Notes under the pieces: model-generated
Databases searched by the model: none
Told to the model about the DNA's origin: nothing
Seen by the model: only the letters and a program-made list of their open reading frames with translations
Shown: piece by piece, positions 54,301-63,087 of the stretch
Layout of the letters: the number at the start of each line of letters is the position of its first letter
How positions within the stretch are numbered: the first letter of the stretch is position 1
Assembly: GCA_002104985.1 (NCBI GenBank)
Contig: MCGO01000018.1
Coordinates: forward strand, 186,001-250,000
DNA length: 64,000 bases
Direction of reading: 5' to 3'
DNA from: Rhizoclosmatium globosum
Taxonomy: Eukaryota > Chytridiomycota > Chytridiomycetes > Chytridiales > Chytriomycetaceae
Translations under genes and position numbers: made by a program

Positions 54301-55772
54301 CTTTCCCATCTGTTGAGGTTTTGAAGTGGTCCTGGGACGACTGTGAAAAGTGGTGGGATTCAGAACTTTATGATGAAGATGTGGTGGACGTGAAAAATAC
54401 TATCAAGAAGCTTGGATTGTCTGGTCGTCTCGCTGCCGTCTACTGGTTTTTGGTTCTTGGCAAACTCCCTCCTGGAATGGATGCTGAATCTGCGGAAGCC
54501 ATCTTACGTCAAAGCTCTCTTTACCTTGTTCAAGACGATCTTCTCTTCCGAAAGCCTCCAGACAACCAGAATAGTCCCCCGCGACGTGTTGTTTGTCATC
54601 GAGACGAAAAAGACTTTATTATCAAGCAATCCCATGAAGGTTTTGGTGGAGGACATCGGAGTGTGCATGGAACTGTTGCCAAGATTTCTGCACGATACTG
54701 GTGGCAAGGCATCTGGGAGGAAGCTGCTGCTCACATCAAGTTTTGTGACCCGTGTCAGCGTCATAATCCCATCCGCTACTATGAACCGCTTGAAGTGCAA
54801 AAGGATTCACTTTTCCATGGTTTGTTCCGCCGTTGGTATGTTGACCTTGTCGCAATTGAAGGAACATACCTTGCACTCTACAGCGAAGAAATTTCTGGCT
54901 GGCTCGAAGCAGGCTACTTCAAGGGAAAGTCTGCTGCGCCCATTGTCCGCGACTTTGAACGCCAAGTTATTTCCCGATATGGAGTACCGGTTGAGGTTGT
55001 TATTGATGGAGGGGAACTGAGTGGGAGCGCATTGGCTGATAAGGCCAAAGAGCTCCTGTTCAACTGTCGCATCGTTATGGCCTATGGACAACAAGCAAAT
55101 GGTAAAGTTGAACGCGCAAACGTCCCCATTGTCAGTGCCCTAGCCAAGGTTTGTGGCAGCAAACCTCGCAGGTGGGTCAAACACATTTGGGCTGCACTTT
55201 GGGCTTCTCGTATCACTGTGAGCCGAACCACTGGAATGAGTCCCTATGAGCTCCTATTTGGTCAAGAGCCAGTTCTGCCAATGGAGTTTGTAATTGAGTC
55301 TTACGCAGTGATCCATTGGGAATCTGTTACTTCGACCGAAGATTTGATTGCAGCTCGAATTCGAATTCTTGAACGACGTTCTGCTGACATTGAACTTGCT
55401 CGTGAACGGATTATTGTTGCTCGAGAGCAACGCGCCAAGCAGTTTAATCGCAACCACCGTCTACGTCCTGAGTCGGAACTCATTGCTGAAGGCGACCTGG
55501 TTATTGTGCGTGATTCTAAGTTGGATAATATGTTAGGAGCCAAAATGCGTTGGAGATATTGTGGGCCATACTGGGTGGTCCGCATTGGGCACAATGCTTA
55601 CTTCTTGTCTGAAATGGATGGTACACACTTGAAGAAGGCGGTTCACGGTTCTCGTGTTAAGCTTTACCACAAGAAAGGAACCACTGAAGACTTCCCAACC
55701 TCTCTTTTGCAGGAAGAAGAGGAACTATTGGGTGTTGAAGTTGGGTTGTTTGAGTACGAGCGTTTGTACTAA
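51357..55772 (+). CDS. Gypsy Pol: RT, RNase H, exonuclease III-type AP endonuclease, integrase (about 1,471 aa)
   Basis: One open frame without stops. RT: VPKKDGSLRFIQDLQPLNRV, LDCHSWYDQF, LPQGWTNS and FVDDY (Asp 394/395). RNase H: VTVDSSPIGWGAWL, HKREILGCLNAL, ETDAKAV and DNKVSDALSR. Then residues about 706-985 are a full AP-endonuclease domain. Integrase follows with an HHCC finger (SHEGFGGGHRSVHG..CDPCQ), the catalytic set WYVDLVAI (Asp 1163), VIDGGE and NGKVERAN, and a GPY/F-like YCGPYWVV near the end. The ATG at 51,357 is the first; how Pol is expressed after the Gag stop is not evident. The extra endonuclease makes this architecture unusual for an LTR element. Confidence 0.93.
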   Translation: MVSSKQSGYPLQVCSSSSDGATGWQTESWDSYYHSVDAANAAASNSVTSGSGWVSNVSDICYPRATTRHLRRLGAIAQDESVSQVVTFTHDASAYSVLQIADTLSRDGYVDSWLDFEVLQHCISRLDATYQWNAGIAIDVHTMYKPVSRKVRPATEMLPDGAAPLGWDAPDRQVDPIGLSDERMDTLCSDADWLSPTELVLLKSMLREEAAAFSFTIGSRGRVKPEFCEPVKIHTVEHKCWKFKPRKIPYQQMEALIKLLREKLDANIMEPCFGPYAASFFLVPKKDGSLRFIQDLQPLNRVTIRDAGIPPAAEEVINEYTGLAIYSPLDCHSWYDQFTLDPSSRDLTAIATPLGLMRMVTLPQGWTNSVAIAQRASVKILQPFVPHLVRPFVDDYVVKGPKTHEADSTLVMPGVRKFVADHIGNLRSILQRVQESGATLSGLKSRFCSRSCEVLGHLCASDGRRPGSKVKRLTNWGPLQTVTDIRSFLGLANVFRKYIPRFALRAHTLFSMLRKGADLEANSEAIESEKQDLCAALTAYPVLRAIRYDVGAGNRFVTVDSSPIGWGAWLGQEEDGDRHAVIFVSGRFSDVEARMPQHKREILGCLNALKALHIYIWGSEFVLETDAKAVVGSIDKVATLDETCKRWLLGIRSYHPVAILHVHGKDNKVSDALSRAPDFWNDSDEESDLESHVDNVLGLVVEVDVTTLSVISWNVNSIRSAAKKMGELFGLFLLKHDIIFLQETRMGRASFDKLQGLDYKATHFAYYSDYPVECDDNGVPLKGAYGSGMNGVAILVRKGLFASDYADEAHNCFSGWSVTLMEGRFIAIKFGAIILTSIYFPAAIAGREFRVPYKLRFMEAALQELKSYRDRGLKVIAGCDWNVSRLDIDIHPALIRLIGSGFSPVERNLLGQLCFEFQDSFRVCHQNVVSYTTWWHPDRRQNQGFRFDGILVDLSLLVLDASHVHEVRGSDHCPVFARIQLPFPSVEVLKWSWDDCEKWWDSELYDEDVVDVKNTIKKLGLSGRLAAVYWFLVLGKLPPGMDAESAEAILRQSSLYLVQDDLLFRKPPDNQNSPPRRVVCHRDEKDFIIKQSHEGFGGGHRSVHGTVAKISARYWWQGIWEEAAAHIKFCDPCQRHNPIRYYEPLEVQKDSLFHGLFRRWYVDLVAIEGTYLALYSEEISGWLEAGYFKGKSAAPIVRDFERQVISRYGVPVEVVIDGGELSGSALADKAKELLFNCRIVMAYGQQANGKVERANVPIVSALAKVCGSKPRRWVKHIWAALWASRITVSRTTGMSPYELLFGQEPVLPMEFVIESYAVIHWESVTSTEDLIAARIRILERRSADIELARERIIVAREQRAKQFNRNHRLRPESELIAEGDLVIVRDSKLDNMLGAKMRWRYCGPYWVVRIGHNAYFLSEMDGTHLKKAVHGSRVKLYHKKGTTEDFPTSLLQEEEELLGVEVGLFEYERLY
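53472..54311 (+). other. AP endonuclease (exonuclease III family) domain within Gypsy Pol
   Basis: Metal-dependent EEP-superfamily motifs occur in the right order: SWNVNSIR (Asn 714), FLQETR (Glu 743), an ILTSIYFP strand, GCDWNV (Asp 880, Asn 882), RFDGILVD, and GSDHCPV (Asp 971, His 972). ExoIII-type enzymes use this Asn, Glu, Asp/Asn and Asp-His set to cut DNA 5' to abasic sites. In retroelements the domain is known from LINE-type elements, where it nicks the target. Here it is in frame between RNase H and the integrase zinc finger, with every key residue present. Activity is inferred, not shown. Confidence 0.9.
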
Positions 55773-55822
55773 TCCACCCGCAGTCCTCGTCGGGGTTACC
55801 ATTTTCTTTTGGTTTGTCAGCC

Positions 55823-56304
55823 TGTGGGCGAGCGCCTTTTGCTCTCGCCTATCCCTTTCTTCTTGTTTTACTGTCGGAGTTGTTTCTTTCTTTTGTTTTA
55901 TCTCCAGTTCCATTTCAGTCTTATACGTGGTCTTTCCCTTTTCATTTTGTTGGACCGAGTTTTCTTGGTGTGTTGTTGGAAATTGGTGGTGCGAGGTTCA
56001 GCAGGTTCAAGTGGGATTCAAGACCACTCTATCTCCCCACTTTATTCTAAATTACCCAATCTAAATAAATTGAAGAAGTTACCCAAAAACAGAGCAAGTG
56101 GTGTGGTCAAGTCGACCGAACCAACCTGCCACCCGCAAGACCTTCGAGTCTCAACGAGGTCACCCGCACCCTCGGGTCGCTCAGCTCGACCGCAGCCCGT
56201 GTTCTCGATCACTGTGCACCGCCATGGGGAAGGGGTACGAGTTACGAAGGCACTATCGAGTGCTCCCCTCATGGTGGTGGATCGAGTTTCCCTACTGGCC
56301 CACA
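55823..56304 (+). repeat. Gypsy element 3' LTR
   Basis: 482 bp, with no differences noticed from the 5' LTR. The sequence just before it (GGTTTGTCAGCC) is not a strong purine tract. Confidence 0.95.
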
Positions 56305-56992
56305 CTACTCCCACAGAATTCCTCTTGGTGAGAGATCCTGCCGCCACACCAGCCAGAAATAATGCCTGGTCGTAGTTGAATGATGCTCCCTATTATTCAA
56401 TTTTAGCCGCGATCTAGTGAAAACTGGACACATACATAAAGGTTTGGAGGATCATTGGGAGAAACAGCAGCTGGCACTTAAAATTAAGACCACAGAAATT
56501 CAAAATTCATGAGGATTTGCACCTGATACTGTCGAAAAAGTCACATTCGGAAATCTCACTGCCAGAAGCCGTGTATATTCCATGGGCTGGTTATCCATTA
56601 CCAAAACCTGAACAATCGACGGATCTGAGAGGATAACACGTCAACAGCCGTTAAGTGGGGATCAGTGATAAAAAAAAAGATACCGGCTTGAATTAACTTT
56701 GTGAAAGATGACACCAGTTCCATTGCGGTTCCAGAAGCAATTAGCCACTTGCATGTATAATCAGGGACATTGAGTACGGCTTGTTGGCATCCATTCCATC
56801 CAATTAAGTCGTACGCGTCAGTTGGGACTTAATGACTATCAATATGAAACTATCAGAACACAAAAAAACCTCACCTGTGTTAGGTGGAATAGCTGCGTTA
56901 ATACCAACTCCGATGGTAGATATTGCTGTGACAGGATGATATCTCAGTAGGAACCCTAGGAAAAAAGATCCCATCATCATTATTTCTGACAA
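56305..56992 (-). pseudogene. Second Bmp-Kelch-7TM receptor gene, 5' part
   Basis: The minus strand from 56,992 starts with a signal-peptide-like MMMGSFFLGFLLRYHPV and TIGVGINAAIPPNTG, parallel to the first exon of the 18,063 gene. Further exons read AYDLIGWNGCQQAVLNVPDY, IVQVLVMDNQPMEYTRLLAV, PNDPPN and GASFNYDQALFLAGVAAG, with introns at the same places as in the intact copy. The last exon stops at the Gypsy target site and resumes at 45,170. This shows the element split one gene. Confidence 0.88.
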
Positions 56993-57234
56993 GATTATTT
57001 TTTATATCAGCCTTGTCAATCGTTGGGCCAGCCTTTTTATGTTGTCAGTGCATGGCTGTTAACGCAAATCTTTGGGTCCCGGCCTCTCTTAGTTTTGAAA
57101 TCTTGAACTATTCCCTTAAAAATTACTTGTATAATCGCAGGGCGATGGTGATTCCAACCCATCAGAGCAATTACAAATGAATTACAAATAGTAGCTTTTC
57201 TCCTCTTTTATTCATAACGATTCAAAATAACATA

Positions 57235-57566
57235 TTATCTATGAGACTTATCACATTTCCTGGGACTCAGGATCCCTTCTTCTTTATTATCGTCAGGGAA
57301 GATTCCATTCACTCTAACATTAATTCTTTCAGCATAATCGTGAGGTCTGGGGAAACTCTTGGAGTAAGCTTCTGGAACGTATGGGTACTGTCCAGCATTT
57401 GAGACAAATGTCAGATCCTCAAAAACCGTACATCCAAGCAAACCTGCCTCTTTTGCCTCGTTCAACAGATGTTTTCTCATTTCTTTTAATACTTTGGTTA
57501 GCTGGCTGACTTCTCTTTGCGATTCGGGCACTGGCAAGGTGGATTCGTTGTTTTTTGGAGTGTTGA
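57235..57566 (-). CDS. Last exon of a small unknown protein
   Basis: The exon appears to begin at 57,566 after an acceptor-like GAAAAG and runs to TAG/TGA at 57,235, with no good start codon in frame (a TTG at 57,537). It encodes a helical stretch (VSQLTKVLKEMRKHLLNEAK) and TFVSNAGQYPYVPEAYSKSF, with a hydrophilic end. Upstream exons were not found before the LRR gene promoter at 57,700. The family is not recognised. Confidence 0.35.
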
Positions 57567-57704
57567 CATCCTTTTCGGATTTGGAGTATTAAGAAGAAAA
57601 TTGCATTTGACCTCTATTAAGTTGAAATTATATGCATTAATGTGTGATCCAATTCCTGAATAGAGCTGTAGTGTAATTATGAGCCTACTATTGCAATAAA
57701 AGAA

Positions 57705-58660
57705 ATGAATTTTACCACCAGCGTACCAACAGAACTCATCCAACAGATCTTCGCATGGATTCCACCCATTGAAACGTTTCGATTACGGAGCATCAATAAG
57801 CGCATCTGGCATTGCATTTCTGATCCCCACTTTGCGTCTCTCAACCTCAAACACTTTGTCCAACTGCCCTTGCCGCTGTCAAGCTTCTACCCCGAAGACC
57901 TCGATATCGGCCTATTTGCTTGGCCAGGATACCAGGCCGCGCTGGTGGAACTCCGGCACAAGGCACTTGAGCGCATTTTCTGGCCTGTGACCAAAAACAG
58001 GATCAGTCGGTTTGCGGCGTTGAGAAAGTCTGTAGGAAGGATTCCGAGGGAACTGGGGCTCATTACAAACTTGAGGTGAGACCTTCTTCAAGAGGACTTA
58101 GTTATTATAAACCTTCATTGTCATCCAGGGTTCTGGAGCTTCCTCGAAACCCTTGCGTAACTCTATATGGGACAATTCCACACGAAATAGGGCTCTTGTT
58201 AAACCTAGTCTTCTTGGCGCTCAACAACCATGAGCTGGAAGGCCCGATTCCCGCTAGTATTGGGAACTTGAAATTGCTTGATACTATTTACATTGGAGGA
58301 AATAAACTCTCGGGTCCATTACCGATCGAGCTTGGGAATCTGACAAAACTGGAAAGGTTTCATGCCCTCAGCAATCAATTTACCGGTGCGATCCCAGCTG
58401 AGCTGGGCAAATGTGTGAACTTGCAGGAGTTGTTTTTACAGGGGAACGATATTGTTGGAGGCGTGCCTGCGGAGTTATGGGACTTGGTGCAAATGGAAAG
58501 GTTGAATTTGTCACGGAATCGATTGAGCGGGGAGATACCAGCTGGAATTGAAAGATTGACACATTTGCGTGAGCTTTATGTTGGAGGGAACAACGGACTT
58601 TATGCATCTGAAGTGATGAGGGCACGAGTAATTGAAGCGGTACGAAAATGCGATCTATAG
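57705..58660 (+). CDS. F-box-like / LRR protein (two exons)
   Basis: Exon 1 (to about 58,077) has the F-box-like TELIQQIFAWIPPIETFRLR and SINKRIWHCISDPHFASLNL. An intron (GTGAGA..CCAG, about 58,078-58,130) leads into LRRs: YGTIPHEIGLLLNLVFLALN, GPIPASIGNLKLLDTIYIGG, GPLPIELGNLTKLERFHAL and three more. It ends VIEAVRKCDL. It is a tandem neighbour of the gene at 58,760 and similar to that at 16,802. Likely a protein-interaction adaptor. Confidence 0.78.
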
Positions 58661-58759
58661 AATAACATGAATTTATACTAGCTTTATAAATCATGAATTG
58701 AAGCCTTGAATTTTAGTTTCGCGTGTCTGTCCAAAATACACATAAACTCTCATTCAATC

Positions 58760-59775
58760 ATGGATTTCACAGCATCAACTCCCACGGAACTAATCCAACA
58801 AATCTTTTCATGGGTTCCACCAACCCAAACTTTCCTTATGCGCCGGATCAACAAGCGTCTTCAATCTTGTCTCAGGGATCCACACTTTGCCACTCTAAAC
58901 CTAAAGCGATACCTTCCGCCACCGCCTCTCCCTGTCGAAACAACACAGCCAGATGAATACGACCACGGTTTGTTCAAATGGCCGTCAGCGTATCAAGCTG
59001 CCTTGACGGACTTGAAACTGAAAACGATGGTTCGAGTTCTGTGGGCAAAAGAACGTATTGCTGGTTCAATCCCAATCGATTGGAAATCTAACTTCCTTAG
59101 CACATTTAATTTTGGGCGATAATGCTCTGGTTGGGCACATTCCTTGTGAGATTGGGAAATTGACTCTGTTGAGGTGAAGCTTCGTCAAAAGTACAGATGC
59201 CGAATCTGATTTTTGTTTTTAGAGTTCTTGAGCTCCCACGAAACGCATTGACTGGCCCTATTCCATCTGAACTTGGGAATCTTGTCAACTTGGAGTATCT
59301 AGCGCTGAATCAAAATAGCCTAACTGGATGTATTCCCTCACAGCTTGGAAACATGGCGAATTTGGATACATTGTATTTGGGCGGGAATAACTTAAACGGC
59401 CTCATTCCATCGGAACTGGGAAACTTGACCAAATTAGAACGGTTCCATGCTCTCAACAACCAGTTGACAGGTGAAATCCCAAAAGAGATTGGAAGTTGTT
59501 TAGTGTTGAGGGAATTGATGCTTCAGGGGAATCGGTTGGAAGGTGGTATACCTGTTGAGATTTGTGCATTGGGATCATTACAGAAACTTGATCTTTGTCG
59601 GAACCGATTGGAAGGAGAATTGCCAAGAGAAATGAACCGTTTGGTTCACTTGCGTGAACTGTATGTGACAGGGAACGAGAATTTGGTAGTTGACGAAGAA
59701 ACGAGGAAGCGGTTGGTGAGCATGATTCGTAAATGCGACTTGTCCAAGCCTTTGACGCAGAGACTTTCGGAATAA
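58760..59775 (+). pseudogene. F-box-like / LRR gene with a one-base frame disruption
   Basis: Starts MDFTASTPTELIQQIFSWVP and RINKRLQSCLRDPHFATLNL. At about 59,075-59,085 the frame leaves the LRR consensus: AGSIPI is followed in frame by DWKSNFL, while the next frame reads IGNLTSLAHLILGDNALVG, as expected. One missing base there explains both. An intron at about 59,173-59,220 and a full second LRR exon (GPIPSELGNLVNLEYLALNQ and more) follow intact, ending at TAA 59,775. Either a recent frameshift or a base-calling error; the rest of the gene shows no decay. Confidence 0.65.
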
Positions 59776-60022
59776 AGTCGCTTTAGTTGGAGAAAAGAAG
59801 GGGGGGATATCATTTCGCATTACTCATCTTCATACACAATTCGATTGAATCATATTAGAATTGCATTACTCATCATCCGCCAAACGCTATCGTAAAGCAG
59901 ATAACCTTGGCAATATGGATGATTCGTCTTAGTCGCGCAATAGCCCGTGCATAAAAACGGTGTAACGTTACGTTATCACCCAAAACCCAAAAACTTCTCT
60001 TGAAAACAAACAGCAAAGCAGA

Positions 60023-61544
60023 ATGACAGCTACACAGCCGATTGAGCCGGCTGCATCTTCATCAACATTAGTGACAGGTGCAGATGCATCCTTCCTCGTC
60101 AGTGACCAGACCATACCCACCCCTTCAGCTGTTGTTGTTGAAGACGTCACTGATGGCCCTACTAAGACTGGATCTGAGGCGGAACCGCAGAAGAAGGATT
60201 GGAAAAAGATTATCTGGGACTTTGTGGCTAAAAACTGGTTCTTGGAGGTGTGTGGTTGTTGTTGACAGCTGGTTCCGACGGAGGGGAACGGACAAGTCAA
60301 AAGTAACTAACGTGAACCTGCACCCCGCTGACAGGGTCTTGCGTTTGCAATCATCTTTGCTGCCATCTGGCCGGACCTTGGAAAGAAGGGGGGATACATC
60401 CGGGCTGAATACACTGTCACTTATGGATGTGTGATGCTGATTTTCATCTTGTCGGGTCTTTCGCTTAAGACCAAAGTGCTTATCAAGTCATTGGCTGATT
60501 GGAAGATGCATTTGGGTGAGTGTGTTGGTGTGGTTGGGTTGGGCCTTCGTTTACTAATAGGTTATCACCATCGATTCTAGCTGTCCAGATCATCAGTTTG
60601 GGAATAACTCCGGCAATTGGATATGCAGTTGGAAAGTTGCTCATGTTGAGTCCGTCGTTTAATGAGACGTTGGCAAAGGGGTAAATATAGAAATGGACTG
60701 ATACTGGAATACTCAAAACTAAGGGAATCTTCATTCAGATTAATTATTGCGTGTTCCACTCCAACCACAATCTCGTCTAATGTTTTGATGACCAAGCAGG
60801 CTGGGGGAGATGAGGCAGGAGCATTGACCAACGCCGTTATCGGAAACATTCTGGGAGTCTTTATTACCCCGTCACTCATTTTTGCGTACGTTGGATCGCA
60901 AGTATCGGGTGGATATGCCGACACTTTCAAGACATTGGCCATTACAGTTGTTGGGCCTTTATTCTTTGGGCAATTGGTGCAATACTTTTTCCCAAACCTT
61001 CTTCCATTCCTCAGCAAATATGTCAACTTGGCTATTTTGAACAGTAGTATGCTGCTTGTTCTTGTATGGAGTGTTTTCTGCAATACGTTTTCAGAGCACA
61101 TTACTGATGGACTGGATGCGGGATCATTTATTGCCATCTTCTTTTTGGATTTGGGGCTTTTTTCTTCTTTCAGTGCGCTTGCTTTCTGGGTCTCCCGGGT
61201 TCCCTTTTTCAAGTTTTCGAGAGAAGCTACTGTGAGTCTGTTTTGAATTCTATATGATATTGTCGATAACTTATTTACTTTGTCGTTAGATTGCTATTGT
61301 AATGTGCGCTGCAACAAAGACAGTGGCGCTTGGTATTCCCATTATCAACATCATTTACGAGGACAGTCCGTTGCTTGGAATCATTTCAGCGCCACTCTTA
61401 GTGTACCATGCAGAACAGCTTGTTGTGGGAGCCTTTTTGGTGTCTTTCCTCAAGAAGTGGTTAGAGAAGGGAAATGCTGCTGACGCCGAGGCCCGGCGGC
61501 AGTTAGAACAAGGGGAGGGGGGAGAGGTCGAACTAACCCAATAG
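60023..61544 (+). CDS. RCH1/SLC10A7-like membrane transporter
   Basis: Five or six exons with 45-60 nt introns. A hydrophilic N-terminus (about 70 aa) is followed by about ten helices: GLAFAIIFAAIWPDLGKKGG, LIFILSGLSLKT, LIIACSTPTTISSNVLMTKQ, AGGDEAGALTNAVIGNILG, TVVGPLFFGQLVQ, MCAATKTVALGIPIINIIY. The CSTPTTISSNVLMT and GNILGVFITP segments match the SLC10A7/Rch1 branch of the bile acid:sodium symporter fold. In yeast and humans this branch modulates calcium influx at the plasma membrane. It ends with a charged cytosolic tail (61,544). Confidence 0.82.
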
Positions 61545-61695
61545 TAAGAAGGAAAGGATATCTCATGCATAATAAAACACTACAGTATGGATTTGTTTAA
61601 TTGAATGTTGACACTTATTGGATGGAGGGTGGCTGCTTTTCTGTCGTGACCAAATCTCCAAAACCAATCCCAAAACCCATCTCAAACAAAGACAA

Positions 61696-62115
61696 ATGAG
61701 CCCACAACCGACAACAATACCGGCCCCGCTCAACCCCGCCACCACCACGATGATAGTAATACTCGGAGTTCTGATTGGGCTGACGGCGCTGTGCTGTGTC
61801 TCGTGCGTTGGCGTTGGATTGAAGCAAGTTGTTTCGCGGCTTCTTTCGCGGGCCACGTCCGCAAAAGCCAAGGCCGAGTCCGATTCGGCGTCCGTGAATT
61901 CGGCGTCGTCGCGCAAGGGGCTTACGTCATCATCGCCGTTTTCGTCAAAGTCGCCCTCGGAGACGTCTCGAACGGGCTCGCCGGACTCGTCTTCCGCTTC
62001 CTCATTCAATGGATTCAATGGATTCAATGGATTCAACCAAGTTCTTGTTTCGGAAAAGATGCGGGCGAAGCTGAAGCAATTGGAGGACCAGCGGAAGGAG
62101 GAGGATCTGCCTTAG
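61696..62115 (+). CDS. Small single-pass membrane protein of unknown function (139 aa)
   Basis: ATG 61,696 starts MSPQPTTIPAPLNPATTT, then one hydrophobic helix (MIVILGVLIGLTALCCVSCV), a basic stop-transfer, a Ser/Ala-rich region and a charged C-terminal helix (MRAKLKQLEDQRKEEDLP). A GGATTCAAT-type 9-bp repeat (about 61,995-62,036) gives FNG repeats. No family is recognised. It has the length and composition of a small tail-out membrane protein. Confidence 0.55.
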   Translation: MSPQPTTIPAPLNPATTTMIVILGVLIGLTALCCVSCVGVGLKQVVSRLLSRATSAKAKAESDSASVNSASSRKGLTSSSPFSSKSPSETSRTGSPDSSSASSFNGFNGFNGFNQVLVSEKMRAKLKQLEDQRKEEDLP

Positions 62116-62250
62116 GTTTACTAGTAACCAAGATAACTGTCTTTATACTCTGTGTGCTTCCCCAAAGTCAACTACCTGTTCACCATCACTACCTTCTCTT
62201 TCTCTTTCTCTTTCTTTCTTCTTGTTATAGATTGTTTATTACTTGCATAA

Positions 62251-62833
62251 AATGTCTTTCGAAACATACGACTTCGACAACGACCCTGCCTTTGCCAGCG
62301 GACTCCAATCCATTCTCTCTTCTTTGCAATCGCAAGGCCTCCCTCAAGATGTGATTGCCTCAAAAGTATCCGATGCAAAGCGCTTCTACTACCAGAAATA
62401 CGTGGTTGCAGTGGCTCCTCCTGCTCCCACTTCATCTGATGCTCACTCCTCCGCCCCCCCTCCCGCTCAACTTGTATCCAATGGCAACCAACCGACTTAT
62501 CTTTCGCATGTCGAGCAAGTACAGCCCAGTGACTCGTTAAACCCAAAGGGTGTTGACTCAACCACTCTCAATAATAATGATACCTCGACATCCTCTGACT
62601 CGTCGTCGTCCTCATCGCCTACATACCCAAAATCATTTGCTGAAATTTGTGAACTTGTGGCAAGGGGTGAACCTATTCCGGGAATCAGACTGATTCCAAC
62701 TACCGTACATGACCGATCTCTTGCCAGTGTTCCTCAATTGGCTCCTCGTCTGAAACCATGGGAGATTGCTGCTGCTGCTGTTTCTTCTGATGTTGCAAAC
62801 TCGGTTGATCCGAATGCATTCCAGACAGAATGA
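62251..62833 (+). CDS. PEX39-like peroxisomal import protein (C6orf226/YJR012C type), 194 aa
   Basis: The C-terminal half carries SFAEICELVARGEPIPGIRL and PQLAPRLKPWE. The FxEIxxLVxxGxPIPGI segment plus a KPWE motif is the signature recently linked to PEX39, which assists PTS2 import with PEX7; PEX13 shares the KPWE motif. The N-terminal half has a short helical domain (FASGLQSILSSLQSQGL) and an RFYYQKY patch, then a Pro/Ser-rich linker. A single exon with a T/C-rich leader. The gene identity is by motif; no search could be run. Confidence 0.62.
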
Positions 62834-63087
62834 GTGAACAACAGTTTCCTTGCCCAAAAGCACAACAAATACATTAAATAAACCTTCTAATGATAATATG
62901 TATTCAAACAACGTCGAATTACTTCCAAAACTAACTCTATTCAATTTAGTCTGCAAAAGTAAATACTTTGAATAAGAAATGAAGGGTGGGGCACTGCCAA
63001 AAAAACAAATCAAGTAAGAAGATGCCAAAAAGGGGGGAAAACAAAAAGGAGAAACGTATACAAGGAGGGAGAGGAGATTGCAATTAT
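62834..63087. other. Short intergenic region between convergent genes
   Basis: AT-rich 3' flanks of the PEX39-like gene and the cell-surface protein gene. No other feature is supported. Confidence 0.5.

Larger units (their letters stand above)
45171..56304 (+). mobile_element. Ty3/Gypsy-type LTR retrotransposon with AP endonuclease, 11,134 bp
   Basis: The complete element is on the plus strand, with 482-bp LTRs (45,171-45,652 and 55,823-56,304) that begin TGTGGGC and end GCCCACA. No LTR differences were noticed. The target duplication is CTAC (45,167-45,170 and 56,305-56,308), or ACTAC if the shared A is counted. Two long ORFs encode Gag-protease and RT-RNase H-endonuclease-integrase. RT precedes integrase, as in Gypsy. 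No clear TGG-type primer site follows the 5' LTR (GACGCTGCC), so the priming mode is open. It sits inside the receptor pseudogene at an exon-intron border. Confidence 0.95.

Noticed and set aside
61990..62036. 9-bp repeats giving FNGFNGFNG
   Set aside because: Short low-complexity coding repeat, common in such linkers; not worth a separate finding.
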